Assembly (NCBI GenBank): GCA_964058805.1
Contig: CAXKVV010001884.1
Location: 1-32,502, forward strand
DNA from: Schoenoplectus triqueter
Taxonomy: Eukaryota; Streptophyta; Magnoliopsida; Poales; Cyperaceae
Length of the DNA: 32,502 nt
Reading direction: 5' to 3'
Positions within the stretch are counted from its first letter, which is position 1; every line of letters begins with the position of its first letter. Shown piece by piece: positions 17,459 to 29,521 of this stretch. Position numbers and translations under genes: made by a program. Under the pieces are notes generated by a model that was given only the letters and a program-made list of their open reading frames with translations, had not been told where the DNA came from and did no database searches.

Positions 17459-19073
17459 TCAATTCGCCCAAGATATCATTCGTTGAGAAGAAATACAATA
17501 ACCTGAGTTAACAAGGCGGCACTAGTGTCGTGTTACTGTTACACTGTTACTTATGTACTGTAGAAAAATCAGAACCTGGGCAATAGCTGTAATAGATTTT
17601 CTGTTACAAGCCAGTATAGACACTATGAAATCCTCACTAGCTAATCATGATGCATGCATGAATCATGACTTTTGGCTGGTCATGTATTGTCAGTGTTTCC
17701 TCACACAATAGTACACATAAGAAGGTACCACATGCCCACATGAGATCAGCATTCTGATAACCGGGTACTGGTTGCACTAATTGTATTTAGAAGCAACCAT
17801 AACATAGTGCACCCATTGATTGATTGATTGATATCCTAGGTGATGATTAGCATTGTGAGCGGTGAGCCCACTTGTGCGTGCTAGCTGTCTCCCCACGTGC
17901 GCCCCAATCATGCTCTACACTCCTCTCACAAATCACATTCCTTCCTTTCCTTCGACCAAAAGTACCCCACTCCAATAATTAACATATATATATATATATA
18001 TAATCGACACTCGAGGAAAAAATAATTAGGTCAGATGTACATAATCATCTGTTAGTTTATAATTATTTCATGTCCCTCGCTTATCTAAAAAACCAAAACC
18101 TGCACACTACTCTATCAGTGTAATATATTATCAGTAGACTTTACTTGGCACATAGTGGCCTAATAACCTTAGATTCTAAGAATTTATTTTTAAACGATGA
18201 TTAAGTAATATCTGAGTTTTTCTTCTTGCAATTTAAAAGAGAAGAAAACCCGATAACTAGTATACTGCGTCTTGATAATTTATGTAATTATTGTATATAT
18301 ATATTTTTAAAAGAAATAGTAGTCATTTATTTGTGAAAATATGTTCTTTTCGTTCTGCACGATGTGATAAATATATTACAGTGTTAAGATCGAAAAATAG
18401 TATTTAATTATGAGTCTCCTCATTTAGACCACGTTATATTAGAACAGTAGACTGTTGATATATAGTTGTTCGGCATTCAGTTATTGTCAGTGGTTAAACT
18501 TAAATAAAGTAATTAATATATAAGTAAAACGACCAAACCAATAATCTAATTCAGTTTAGTTTGATTTCCGCTTGAGTCTTGAGTCAACACGGATCGGGTG
18601 GTCTTCCATTCTCTCTGGTATTATTTTTTAATTTAATAGTAGGTTACATGACAATTATTACCTAAGCAAATTAATAAACTAATATTTATTTTATACCCGT
18701 ATATTAATTATCAAAATTTTAATATCTTATTTGTTATTTATATTTCTTATTACTTGTTACATTATTAATGATTTAACATATTAAATATAGAATAGAAATT
18801 TGAAATAAAAATTAGCACAGAATGTTCAATCAAATTTACAACCCATTCAGTTCGCATAAACCCATGAATTCCGGATGTAAAAGGTTAAAGGGATTTGATC
18901 AGTTTATGGGTGGATACGTCGGACAGTGGACTGGAAAAAAAAAATTAAATCCGGAATGATTGGCGTCGCAGCTTAAATTTTAACAAAAAAAAATCATTAA
19001 TACAGCTGTTGTTCGACACTACAAATCAAATTGGATTTCATCGTTAGGTTGTTTTCAAGATTTTATCATATTT
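17459..19073. other. Intergenic, no gene seen
   Basis: Contains a TGAT microsatellite (about 17816-17831), a G-box CACGTG in CCCCACGTGCGCC (about 17891-17903), a TA repeat and AT-rich DNA. It could be promoter sequence of the broken - strand gene, but no transcription start is supported. Confidence 0.4.
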
Positions 19074-19078
19074 TATCA

Positions 19079-19357
19079 TTTAGAAATATAAATCAAACAT
19101 TGAATTTAGAGGCTTATGGGCCTCACACATTAATCATCACTTATCCATATTAATATCGAGAGCTCCTAATTTCTAGTCACCTCATCAATACTATTTTTTC
19201 CTTTTTTCTCCCGTTAGTTACCTGGTACCAAATTGGTACCACTCATATAAATAGCACAACAGTGTGCATGTGATTTTTACTCTCACTGTAATGTTATCAG
19301 AAAACAAATAATAAAATTCTCTGCTTCATCATTTATTTTTCCCAAAAAAACTCCACA
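19079..19357 (+). repeat. 5' LTR of the copia element
   Basis: Starts TTTAGAAAT, where the 3' LTR has TGTAGAAAT, so the terminal TG has mutated to TT. It ends CTCCACA. The phrase CATATAAATAGCACAACAG (19244-19262) holds the likely TATA box (TATAAATA), and AATAAA lies near its end, as expected for promoter and polyadenylation signals. Confidence 0.92.
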
Positions 19358-19370
19358 TCGTATTAGAGCA
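19358..19370 (+). other. Primer-binding site of the copia element
   Basis: TCGTATTAGAGCA directly after the 5' LTR matches the initiator-methionine tRNA site TGGTATCAGAGC with two changes. Confidence 0.8.
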
Positions 19371-19837
19371 GGGTATATAACTCTATCTCAATTCTGCAAC
19401 AAGAATCAGTCAACAAGCCAAGAAGTTCACTCTGCCATCAGTGAGGAGACCAGCTATAGAAGCTATTTCTTCAACTCAAGAGGCAAGAGAAGAGACTAAG
19501 AGCAAGATTGACCAGATTCAAATCAAGATTCACAAATCGATACAGACAACCGAGAAACTGTATCAGATCAAAAAATTACATCAGACCAGAAAAATAAAGC
19601 CTCTACCAGTATCAACAGTCCACTAGTAAATTCACCAGTAAAAGGTATTAAGCAGCAAAAATCTCAAAATAACATAACTAAACCATCTCTGGCACTTGCA
19701 ACCAACGAAACCAAGCAAACCAGAATCAGAACCCAATACTGGCAACAATACCAGAAAATTGAAATAAGACAAAAACCAACATCTGTTCATTACCAGTAGA
19801 TTCCATTACCAGAAAATATCCTGACAGAAGAGCAAAA

Positions 19838-20700
19838 TGTCTCACAAAAAGAGAAAATCACCCACATTACACTAAATGGCATAAATTATTTACCATGGAT
19901 GCATACAGGCTCAATTGGCCTTGGAGGCACATCAAAACATGAATATGTCACAGGGGAATTACAAAAATCATTACCAGTCAATCCAAACTTTCCCACAGCA
20001 CAAGAAAAAAGGTCTTAAAGGAGTGGAGAGTAGATGATCTATTACTCACAAATTGGCTACTAAACAGTATGGAACCAGCAATTACCGACATCTGCATGTG
20101 TGCAGAGTCGACTCAAGCAGTGTGGGAAAAGCTCGAAAAAAAGATATGGCCAAAAAAATAATTATGCGAGAATCTTTCAACTGCAAACCAAAATCCATCA
20201 AGCAAAGCAACAACCAGGTCAATTAATCACAGAACTACTCAACTACATAGAAAAAAGACGAGATGAAATCTAATTGTATTGACCAAATACTACTGACCTT
20301 GAGAAATTACAAAGGCAAAATGAGCAAGATGAAATCTTTCAATTTCTTGCTAGTCTTGACTCAAGCTATGAAGCATTGAAATCCCAAATCTTTCTCTGTG
20401 AGACTCTTCCCTCTTTTGATAAAATCGCAAACATAGTTCAAAGAGAGGAATCAAGAAGGTCTGTGATGAGCACACATCCACATGAACCAGAAGAGACCAA
20501 GGCCTTTGCCATCCGGCACCCAAAACCTAACCCTAACCTCAGCACGGCATATTAGGGAGACCAAACATTCCTCACGTGTGAACATTATAAGTGCGAGGGG
20601 CATAAGGAAGAGGACTGCTAGTTTCTCTGCCCGGAACTCCGGCCGAAAGGGAGAGGAAGGGGTGGAGGCGGCGGTAACTTCAAGAATTTCAGGCGACAAG
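19838..20700 (+). pseudogene. Copia gag, broken
   Basis: The reading frame has to be changed several times. Recognisable parts are ITLNGINYLPW near the start, the AVWEKLEKK segment (copia gag core, about 20120), QFLASLDSSYEALKSQI (about 20340) and a zinc knuckle at 20577-20618. In the knuckle the second cysteine has become tyrosine (C-E-H-Y...GH...C), and a TAG follows at once. It would have encoded the capsid-like protein that packages the element RNA. Confidence 0.8.
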
Positions 20701-20936
20701 GGGAGTTGCGAGAAGAGCGAAAAGAGAGAAGGATTTTGGGTACGATAAGTGAGAAGGCAGAGCCAAGTCGGGTCCATTCCAACCCAACGCCGAGCCAGAC
20801 GAAATAGGGCAACCCTCTCATCCTTTTCAGGATTAGATATGGCAGATGATGCAACAACTCACCATGTTGCTCAATCAAAACTCTTCAAAAATTCTGGTAT
20901 TTCTATCAATTTTACTTCTAATTTCTCATAAAAAAA

Positions 20937-21210
20937 TAGATCTTTGATTCAGGTGCAATGAACCATATCACGGGAAATAACACTCTATTAAAAAATTTTA
21001 CAAATTGGAACACTAATCAATTTGTAACCGTTGTAAATGGTGAGAAAATAAGAATTATTGGTAGCGGTTCAATTGATATTTTTTCAAAAAATATTCCAAA
21101 TGTCTTATATGTGCAAAATTGCCCCCACAAACCTGTTATCCATTAGTAAAATTGCACAAAAATTGAATTGTGAAATTATTTTTCATCAAAAAATGTAATT
21201 TTTCAGGAAT
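20937..21210 (+). pseudogene. Copia protease, broken
   Basis: The active-site motif FDSGAMNHITG begins at 20943, and SGSIDIF and NVLYVQNCP follow. The catalytic Asp-Ser-Gly is intact, but the open frame ends soon after and a frameshift lies before LLSISK. Confidence 0.8.
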
Positions 21211-21299
21211 GGAAAACGAAGAATGTCATTGGTGAAGGATTTTTAAAAATAAACTCTACTATATAAATGAAGAAAAATATATTTTTTTGGCAACTAGAG

Positions 21300-22110
21300 A
21301 GGAAGAATTGAGCACCCTTTGGCATAGGAGAATTGGTCATCCGTCCGATAAAATATTGAAATATATTTTTGATTTCAAAAATATTAATTGTAAAAGATGT
21401 GAAGTATGCAATTTAGGAAAGCATACAAAATTACTTTTCCCTTTTATCTAAGTGTAAAAGTAAGAAACCTTTTGAATTAATTCACTTGGATGTTTGGGGA
21501 CTGGCCCAATTGGATTCATTTAATGGTTATAAATATTTTGTTGTTTTTATAGATGATTTTTCAAGAACCACTTGGTTGTATTTACTTAAAGATAAAAGTG
21601 AAGTTTTTTTCATAATTTGTTGGGTTTTATAATTTTGTGAAAAATCAACTTGATAAAAAATTAAAACCTTTAGATCTGATAACGGTATGGAATTTATCAA
21701 TCGTAATTTCTTAGAATTTTTTAAACAAAGAGGAATTTCACATCAAACCACTTATGTATATACATCCGAACAAAATAGGGTGTCGGAATGAAAAAAATAG
21801 ATATTTATTAGAAGTTACTAGGGTATTACTATTTTAAAATAACGTTCCAAAGAGTTTTTGGCCGGAAACCGTTCTCACCGCAACATATCTAATTAATAGA
21901 TTGCCAAGTGCCAAATTAAATTTTAAGAGTCCATTAGAATTTTTTTACCAAGAAAAAATTAATATTGGGCATTTAAAAATATGTGGATGTATGTACTACG
22001 TACATAAGAACAAACAAGATAAATTGGCTTGGGGTACTCATCTCAAAAAAAGTACAAATATTACGATCCAATAAATAATAAATTCTATATTTCTAGACAC
22101 GTAACATTTA
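21300..22110 (+). pseudogene. Copia integrase, broken
   Basis: The zinc-binding HHCC region (LWHRRIGHPS with CEVCNLGKH, 21318-21426) is followed by the catalytic core: HLDVWG, FVVFIDDFSRTTWLYLL (about 21537-21588), RSDNGMEF and VPKSFWPETVLTATYLINR. Several stops and frameshifts separate these parts. This enzyme would have joined element DNA to the host chromosome. Confidence 0.85.
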
Positions 22111-22116
22111 AAGAAA

Positions 22117-22395
22117 TTGAGTCATACTTTAAAATTAGAAAAATGGTCAAGGGTCAAGAGAAACAAAATATTTTTTTCATTTCCACATTATTCATCTACA
22201 AGTGGTGAAGAAACACCAACCAATGTTGAAGAAGAAAATGAAGATGAAGATGGAAATGAAAATGAAGTGGAAGTTAAAAATGAAGAAGACGAATATATTA
22301 TAGAGGAGACACCATTGCAAAGATCAACTTGTATCTCACAATCTCCTATAAAAAATGAGAGATTATGTCACCTACAAGGTAAGGTATCCTATTGA
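22117..22395 (+). pseudogene. Copia acidic linker between integrase and RT
   Basis: An open stretch rich in Glu, Asp and Asn (GEETPTNVEEENEDEDGNEN), as is common between integrase and reverse transcriptase in copia polyproteins. It is not a separate gene. Confidence 0.6.
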
Positions 22396-22469
22396 AAATC
22401 TTATTTCTTATGAAAATATCACAAAAAGAATATAAGGATTATTTGGCTTCAACTGAAAAATAATGAACC

Positions 22470-23430
22470 AAAATCTTTTGGAGAAGCAATAAGCCAATCG
22501 ATTTGGTATAAGGCAATGAGGGAAGAATTAGATGCCTTGGAAAAAAAAAATTTGGGAAATCGTAAAATTACCCAATGAAAAGAAAAACCCGTAGAATGCA
22601 AATGAGTCTATAAAACCAAGTACAAGAATGATGGTAGTATAGATAGATACAAAGCTAGGTTGGTAGCCAAATGTTATACCCAAATGTACGGTATAGATTA
22701 TCAAGAAACCTTTGCACCGATGACCAAGATGAATATCGTTAGGATTTTACTTTCAATAGCGGTAAATCAAAATTAGACTTTACATCAAATGGATGTAAAG
22801 AATACATTTCTCCAAGGAACTCTAGAAGAAGAGATATATATGATCATACCACCCAGTCATATGAAAGAAATGGATTCTAATCTTTTTTATAGGTTAAAAA
22901 ATCAATTTATGGACTAAAACAATCTCCACGGGCATAGTATGAAAAATTGAGCCCTCATTTACTTTCTTGTAATTTTAAAATTAGCAATCTGATCATTCTC
23001 TATTTTTAAAGAATATTGATGATGCTATAATCGTAGTTTTGGTATTTATAGATGATATAATAATTATCGGAAATAATTTGGACGAAATTAGGAAGGTCAA
23101 GGCAAAATTAAGAGAAGTGTTTGACATCAAAGATTTGGGGCTTTTGAAATATTTTTTAGGAATAGAAATTGTACATTCACCAAGAGGACTTTTTATGTCA
23201 CAAAAAAAAATTAGATTTGTTAAAGGAAATCAAAAAATTAGGGTGTAAGCCAATTTCAATCCCAATGGATAGCAAGGTTAAATTAAATGTCGAGGATGGT
23301 GAACCCTTAAAAGACATAAGCCAATTTCAAAAGTAGATGGAAAAATTAATTTATCTTACCGTAACGAGACCAGATTCTCAATAAGTCAAATTAGTCAATT
23401 CATACATTTATCTAGAACACAACACTTGAA
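22470..23430 (+). pseudogene. Copia reverse transcriptase, broken
   Basis: Parts in order: FGEAISQSIWYKAMREELDA, YKARLVAK, YGIDYQETFAP, LHQMDVKNTFLQGTLEEEIY, the active-site strand VFIDDIIIIGN (usual form YVDD) at about 23041-23073, and DLGLLKYFLGIEI. Stops and frameshifts occur throughout, for example before the active-site block and in SPRGLFMSQKKI. Confidence 0.85.
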
Positions 23431-23486
23431 AGCCATAAATTGTGTTCTAAGGTATTTAAAGGGTACTCCCGGGGGAGGAAATTTGG

Positions 23487-24014
23487 ATGAAAAATAATAT
23501 TTCTAATGAAATATGTGGCTACTCAGATGCAGATTGGCCCGGGAGCTTTGATAAAAAATCAACAACTGATTTTTGCACATTTGTAGACGGAAACTTAGTC
23601 ACATGGAAAAGAATGAAGCAAAATATCGTGGCTCGATCAAGTGCCGAGGCGAAATATCGAGCCATGGCATCGACGACAAGCGAGTTGATATGGATCAAGC
23701 AACTCCTTGCGGATCTCGGAATAAAAATTCAAGAACCCATGAAAATGTACTGTGACAATCAAACCGCACGTCACATTACTTCCAATCCGGTATTTCACGA
23801 AAGAACGAAGCATATTGAACTGGATTGTCATTTCATACGCGAGAAGTTACAATCAAAAGAAATAGAAACACCATTTGTTCGTAGCGAGGACCAACTTGTG
23901 GATATTTTTACTAAAGGACTCGAGCCGCGAATGTTTGAGAACAACACGTACAAGCTAAGGATGATAAATATATACGCCTCTAGCTTGAGCCAGAAGGGGA
24001 GTGTAGAAATTTAA
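23487..24014 (+). pseudogene. Copia RNase H, open but without its polyprotein context
   Basis: The longest intact segment of the element, 175 codons from the first ATG. Motifs are GYSDADWPGS, SSAEAKYRAMAS, MYCDNQTARH and RTKHIELDCHFIREKL, with the catalytic acidic residues present. The frame runs through the polypurine tract into the 3' LTR and stops at 24012-24014. It is open here probably by chance or slower decay, since upstream frames are closed. Confidence 0.85.
23992..24001 (+). other. Polypurine tract of the copia element
   Basis: AGAAGGGGAG directly in front of the 3' LTR, the usual primer site for plus-strand synthesis. Confidence 0.85.
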
Positions 24015-24272
24015 ATCAAACATTGGATTTGAGGGTTTATGGGCCTCAGATATTAATCATCACTGGCCCATATTGGTACCGAGAGCTTCTAATTTCTAGT
24101 TACCTTATCAATACCATTTTTTTCCGTTAGTTACCGTTGGTATCAAATTGGTATCACTCATATAAATAGCACAACAGTGTGCATGTGATTTTTACTCCCG
24201 CTGTAATGTTATCAGAAAACAGATAATAAAATTCTCTGCTTCATCATTTATTTTTTTCAAAAAAACTCTACA
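24002..24272 (+). repeat. 3' LTR of the copia element
   Basis: Starts TGTAGAAAT and ends CTCTACA, with intact TG...CA ends. Compared with the 5' LTR it lacks about 7 bp in a T/C run and has mostly transition differences. Confidence 0.92.
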
Positions 24273-24277
24273 TATCA

Positions 24278-26090
24278 GAAAATAATTTTTATAAGAGAAT
24301 AATTATGAAAGTAAAAAACCAGTATAATTAGTTAAAGCATTAGTTTTCTATATGACAAGTCGCAAATCGGTCATTTACTCAAAAAAAAAAGATTTTGCAC
24401 CAAAGAATCAGACGATGGGAGAACCAACTATTTTTTCGTACTAAAAGAATAATATATATTAGAAATACACCAAAAACAGCGCTTTATAGTTTATAGTATA
24501 AATATTAAAAATTATATGGACTGTACGATTCCAGTACATGCCAAATATGAAAAAGAAATGGGTCATGACGTAAATTAAACATCTTATAAAAAATGCAAAA
24601 AACTGTACCGACCGAACCCCTCGTACCATAACTTCACCCGCATGTGCAACCCACGTTGTTCATTCCTTGTATGTTCCCTCTGGGGGATGACAGAGGCTCT
24701 AAATTATGGGCAACTTGGGGTTCCTAATCATGCAAATTTATGAGGATTTTGCAGATCTCTATTTGTACTAACACTCAACAATTGATAGAACACCACAGAT
24801 GGGTCCCCACCAACGGTATACGGAAATCTAAAATTCCATCCATTTATTACTTTTTTTCTTTTCTTTTTTGGATGTTTGGAATTGAACTGGTTTTTCATTG
24901 AATAGTTAAGTTGTGGCCTTGTGGGCCATGTTGTTGGGTTCTCATTTATTTTATACAAAAACTTCATGGAATAAATAATGCACAGTCAGCTTTATGTTAT
25001 TTATTTATCTATTGAAATTTAAAGGTGCTTTTCTAGGAACTCATGATGAAGAAAGCGAATGAAACATGCTTACATACTCAAAGTAAAAGTATGTATATAG
25101 TATTATATGATAGTACTATTTAGCAGAAGATATCACGAGCACCACAGAAGCTAGACCCTCTCCAAGAAATTGATGTGCCTGATATACGGAGTTTCCAGAA
25201 CAGATTGAAGTAAATTATTATTATTTTTTCATTAAGAAAGTCAGTCCGTTTAAAAATGAGTTTCTTCCATGAGAATATTGTATTTTTTAAATATATTTTT
25301 TAATAAATGGTTTTGAAGGAGAACAAATGGAGAAGGAGAGTTTTAATGGGGCAAAAAAAGATAATATTAGCACATAAATGAGAATATTATTCATATTTTT
25401 TTTATCAAAGGAGAATGCCGGCACCACAAAATTAACAAGTTAATGCTTCATCGAAACAAAATTTGATGCATTATTTTTCGAAGATTTTGAGTTTGGGCAT
25501 ACATGTTGTAAATTCATGTTAACATCGTTTCTTACTACATGCATTTTTTTCTTTTTCTTTTTTGCATTATTATGTAATGAATTGTTACATAGAAAACATG
25601 AAGAATATTCATAAAAAATTATTTTTTTTACTTTGCTTTGTAGGCTTTGATTTCTTTTGAATTTAAAAAACAATAAAAATGTGCCATTAATTTATAATTT
25701 TTAAATATCAATAATTTTAAGTAATCTGATACTAGTGTATATATATTATCTAATATCAATTTATAACAATTCTGGAAAAAATATATAGTAATACAAGTCG
25801 TAAAGAATTAAGTAATAACGAACCTATGGGGTTACTATAGAAATTAGGCATGTTAAACTCAATAACAAATAATTCCCAATAAGAATAAGAGTCTGGAGAT
25901 AATTGTCACATAATTAAGTATTGTGGCAAGTGGCATTATATTATCAATGGTACAAAAATGACATACATATGAAAAAATAATATCGATCTGTAATCATTGA
26001 TAATCTCTTGGTGATTTGTTTTTTAAAAACAAAACTTAACACCTACTATTGAGATTAAGTTAGAATAACTGGAGATAACACAAACGCCAT
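24278..26090. other. Intergenic, no gene seen
   Basis: AT-rich with several homopolymer runs. No recognisable exon, element end or RNA gene. Confidence 0.5.
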
Positions 26091-26097
26091 AATTGGT

Positions 26098-26503
26098 GTG
26101 TTGAAACCCACAAAAATTATTGAGCAAGTTGGAGGACAACCGGGGACATGCACTTATTCTCCTATAACACACGCATTATTAGCTGCCACCGAGTGTGATT
26201 ACGAATGTCATTATTGCATCTGGCCAGCATTAATTACCATTAAGAAAGAGATGATTAGTAAGAATTCAAGTTGGAGAAATGAATAGGTGCATACATGTGC
26301 TCGTACGTGGAATCCCGAGGCATCCAGCCATGCATGGTAATAACTTGTCGCCCACACGTGGGCTTGGTGGTCAAAGCTGGAGCTCTTTAACGGTCAACAA
26401 TCCTTCCACCCAAATGATTTGGAGCATTTTTATAATCAGATTATTAGTGAGAATTGCTAGCAAACTGCAGGAACTGCACCACCAAGCTAGAGGTACTAAA
26501 TGA
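26098..26503 (+). other. Higher-complexity intergenic patch with CACGTG motif
   Basis: Overlapping short open frames (62 codons at 26098, 74 codons at 26279) give no recognisable protein. The patch has a G-box in CCCACACGTGGG (26351-26362), a TACGTG core (about 26314) and TTGAC-type W-box cores (GGTCAAAG, GGTCAACAA). This looks more like regulatory DNA than a gene. Confidence 0.3.
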
Positions 26504-26571
26504 TGACGTATAGTCGGTATAGATTTCACAGAATAATTATTGAGATGAACACAATTAACAATTGTTCTCAT

Positions 26572-27410
26572 TTCTTTATGTTTCTTATCCTATAATTTAT
26601 ACGTTGTGATTATGTTTGATAATATATTGTGTTGGAAATTATTCATGTTAGAAATGGATTTAGGGCAAAAATGAAAAAAAATGTTAGTGAGATTGATTGA
26701 ACTCATTAGTCAAACCACATCTAATTTGATGATAAATACATTTCGTACATATTTTTTTTTGGCCTCATGAATTCATAGTTAACTTATTTTTTAGAAAAGT
26801 TTCAGTTGATAATATAATATTTCTAAAGATTGGGACAGGTGTTGTTGTTGCATTTGTCTTCTTTTGTTACTAACTCATTTTTTTCGTTGCTATCATTTCC
26901 CCCTCAAGACACACCTATTGGAAGGCTCTATTTGAAATATTCACAATTGAGAAGATTTATTTTATTAGTTTTATTAGTATTCCTTTAATTCGAGATTTCA
27001 ATCGGTAACAATATATTTAATACCATCATATGAATATATCACTTTCATTTGGAACTTTTTTTTATTAAAGCGGGAGCGTCTTTTGATTTTCATTTCTTTT
27101 TGGCAAATAATGAATGTCCTGGAATTAATTATGGTAAAACAAATTTGTACAAAAATTGAAAAGATATAAATAGTTCAACAGAAAGTATCATATCAAGTTG
27201 TAACATGCCCATCTTGTTCTATTGTCAGTTGTGCAAGTCGGAGATAAATATCATTGCTCTCTCCAAAACAAAGTTAATTCCTTACATCAGACCACCTTCT
27301 AAGCAGCTTCATGCAAAGCGCAAAGCAGTCAAAAGCAAAAACTAGGGGAAAAGCAAAAAAAAGAAAAAAAAAAGAAAAAGAAACTCCCCTGAAAACATAT
27401 AATAAACAGA
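26572..27410. other. Intergenic, no gene seen
   Basis: AT-rich, ending in an A-rich purine tract (about 27353-27384). Nothing further supported. Confidence 0.5.
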
Positions 27411-27413
27411 ACT

Positions 27414-27567
27414 CACGTGATCGCAAATATTAACCGTCAGATTAAGCCAACATGACGTGTCAAATCAATCCTTACCGTCGGATGGGAAGTTGGGTAGTTG
27501 GTCGCACGTGTGGGGATGCACGTGCAGTACAGCTGGAAGAGTACCTGACGCACGTTCCATGTACGTA
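27414..27567. promoter_or_regulatory. Cluster of ACGT-core motifs (G-box/ABRE-like)
   Basis: Within 154 bp there are three CACGTG G-boxes (27414-27419, 27505-27510, 27519-27524), TGACGTGTCA (27453-27462), CACGTT (27551-27556) and TACGTA (27562-27567). Two ACCGTCRGAT phrases lie between them. Such clusters bind bZIP and bHLH factors in plant promoters (ABA, light, stress). No gene start was found within the next kilobase on either strand, so the target is unknown. Confidence 0.55.
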
Positions 27568-28560
27568 AGGTTCTGTAAATACAGAATTTTAGTTGCGAAT
27601 GATGGTACTAATTATTATTAGATGATAAATTAGATTCTACCGTTTGAATTATATTATTAGTATAATGGTTGCGACATGCAGAGAAGGAAACGCCTCATTA
27701 ATTGAAGACTTGAAGTAGATGGTGCCTTTTTGTTTTTGAAAAATTTCAAGGCCCATAGGGCCATAGGCCATCTATGGACCCAATAAAGGTTAAGAAAATT
27801 TGTCTGTACTTTATTCTCAACCCGTTAACCAGCAAAATTGAACATGTTCGAAGTACAATTTAGTCTTAAGATGATCGTCCTATTGTTGTCTGCGTAATCT
27901 TTTTAAAAGAAAATATAGCTCCAGTTAATATAAAGTATATATTACTTTTTATATACATTTTCACAAGAATTTAACTTACGTCTCACGAAATTCATTACTA
28001 TCTGTGTTAGCCTATAGTTCAACAACATCTATTATCGTATGTGCTAGATTTACATAAATTGTAAATATGAGTTCTATTTTTAATAATATTATAGATAATA
28101 CGTTATAGTATTTTTCGATCTCAAAAACTAAGCTATAAGATAAAACTATGCTAATTGAGCTAAGACCGCTATATATAGTACAAAATTAATTTTAACATTT
28201 GTTAACCTTAAAAAACAACTTTTAGACCAATGATAAAAATTATATTACAAATATTTAAAATTAAATAACTCAAGAAAAAATTATGGTACGAAATATAATC
28301 ATAAGACTTCTGTGGTATACGTACAAAACCTCAATAAAAAATATATTGCGAATATTTAAAATTAAATAACTCAGTCCCATCATTAGCTTTTTAAAAAGAC
28401 ATTTTAATTCTAAAAAAAATTCAGCCTCATCTGATATAGAATGGAAAAATACGGTACTCGGCCCATTTCTTTACCTAGCTCGTTTCTCCAATTTCTTTAT
28501 TTGACCTATTGATTTGGGCCTTAATTGGGCTCCTTTATTTCCTGAGATTATAAAAGATCA
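27568..28560. other. Intergenic, no gene seen
   Basis: AT-rich. A direct repeat, AATATTTAAAATTAAATAAC, occurs at about 28250-28270 and 28350-28370. Confidence 0.5.
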
Positions 28561-28576
28561 ATTTAATGGAGTAGGT

Positions 28577-28693
28577 ATGACAGAAATATTAGCAAAGAAC
28601 GACCAGGTGATGGAGAATCTCTCATCTTATGCAAAGCTTTCTGGTTTGTTGAGGTGCATAAAATTCGGGCATCAAGTAGTGGAGAACGGGTGA
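28577..28693 (+). pseudogene. Unrecognised coding-like fragment
   Basis: An ATG-started frame of 38 codons (MTEILAKNDQVMENLSSYAK, then LSGLLRCIKFGHQ) with protein-like composition in AT-rich surroundings, ending in TGA. The - strand over the same bases is also open for 67 codons. No family is recognised. It may be an exon remnant. Confidence 0.22.
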
Positions 28694-29369
28694 TAGAGGG
28701 GCAGAGATCGACTGAGACTGATATTAATTTTGGAAGAAAATGATAAAATGAGATTTGAAGGAACAAAATGACGATTCACGTATTAGAATCATAATTTAAG
28801 AGTTCAAGTCTAGTAGTAGAGTTAGAGTTATAAACTTCAGATTATTAGATTATTAGATTTTCAGTTTTAGATGATTATTATTATTACAACTAGTATTATT
28901 ATTGTTACTGTTATGACTATTATTAAAAATATTTATATTTAGCACTAATTTTATTATAAATAAAGTATGTATTTTACTTAAATATAGTTTATATCTAAAT
29001 TAATTATAAAGACTATTAAATTTTTAAATAAAATTAATTAATTATTTAATAAAAAATAATATACAAAATATAATATCTTTCTTTTCTGCGTATGGTTGTT
29101 CAGTGCGTAGTTTTTTTATAATGAAACATAATAATGATTGGTGTTTAATTTAATTGATATAAAACTTTTTTTAGACCTCTTATAAACTTATGATAAAAAT
29201 AGCAAACAGAAAGGAGAGAAAAAATGAGTTTGATTTAAATATGAACTGTAGCTTTAATAAAATCAATCAATCTCGATCGTAAATTAAAATATGAGTATTT
29301 CAATCATTTCGCATTATCTGATAACATTAATGGATAAATCCAGGTCATATGTTCTTTATAATGTAGTAT

Positions 29370-29521
29370 AGATTATCATATCATCATCATTGTCATTATT
29401 GTCATAATCATCATCATTATTACTGGCATTATCATTATTATCTATTATTATCATTGATTTTTATCTTTGTGATTTATGATATTTGAATTGCCCAATTTAT
29501 TTGGGATTTTGTTGTTGTTGG
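29370..29521 (+). mobile_element. Second RTE-LINE/Au-SINE-like 3' tail
   Basis: An ATC/ATT microsatellite, then TGATATTTGAATTGCC, CCCAATTTATTTGGGATT and TTGTTGTTGTTGG. It has the same order of parts as the tail at 1-285 (which has TGATATTTGAGA and CCCCAATTTATTTGGGATTA), so both come from one family in the same orientation. No coding part is present. The left border is uncertain; AT repeats from about 28868 may belong to it. Confidence 0.6.

Larger units (their letters stand above)
19079..24272 (+). mobile_element. Ty1/copia LTR retrotransposon, complete in structure, inactive
   Basis: 5,194 bp with two LTRs (19079-19357 and 24002-24272), flanked by the same 5-bp duplication TATCA (19074-19078 and 24273-24277). 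A primer-binding site follows the 5' LTR and a polypurine tract precedes the 3' LTR. Domain order is gag, protease, integrase, reverse transcriptase, RNase H; integrase before RT defines the copia type. Every part except RNase H has stops or frameshifts, so the copy cannot move on its own. By eye the LTRs differ at about 28 of 271 aligned positions plus two small indels, so the insertion is old. Confidence 0.95.

Noticed and set aside
20451..20878. Open frames of 108 and 86 codons on the - strand and of 88 codons in another + frame
   Set aside because: They overlap the gag zinc-knuckle and basic region of the copia element in other frames and are shadows of it.
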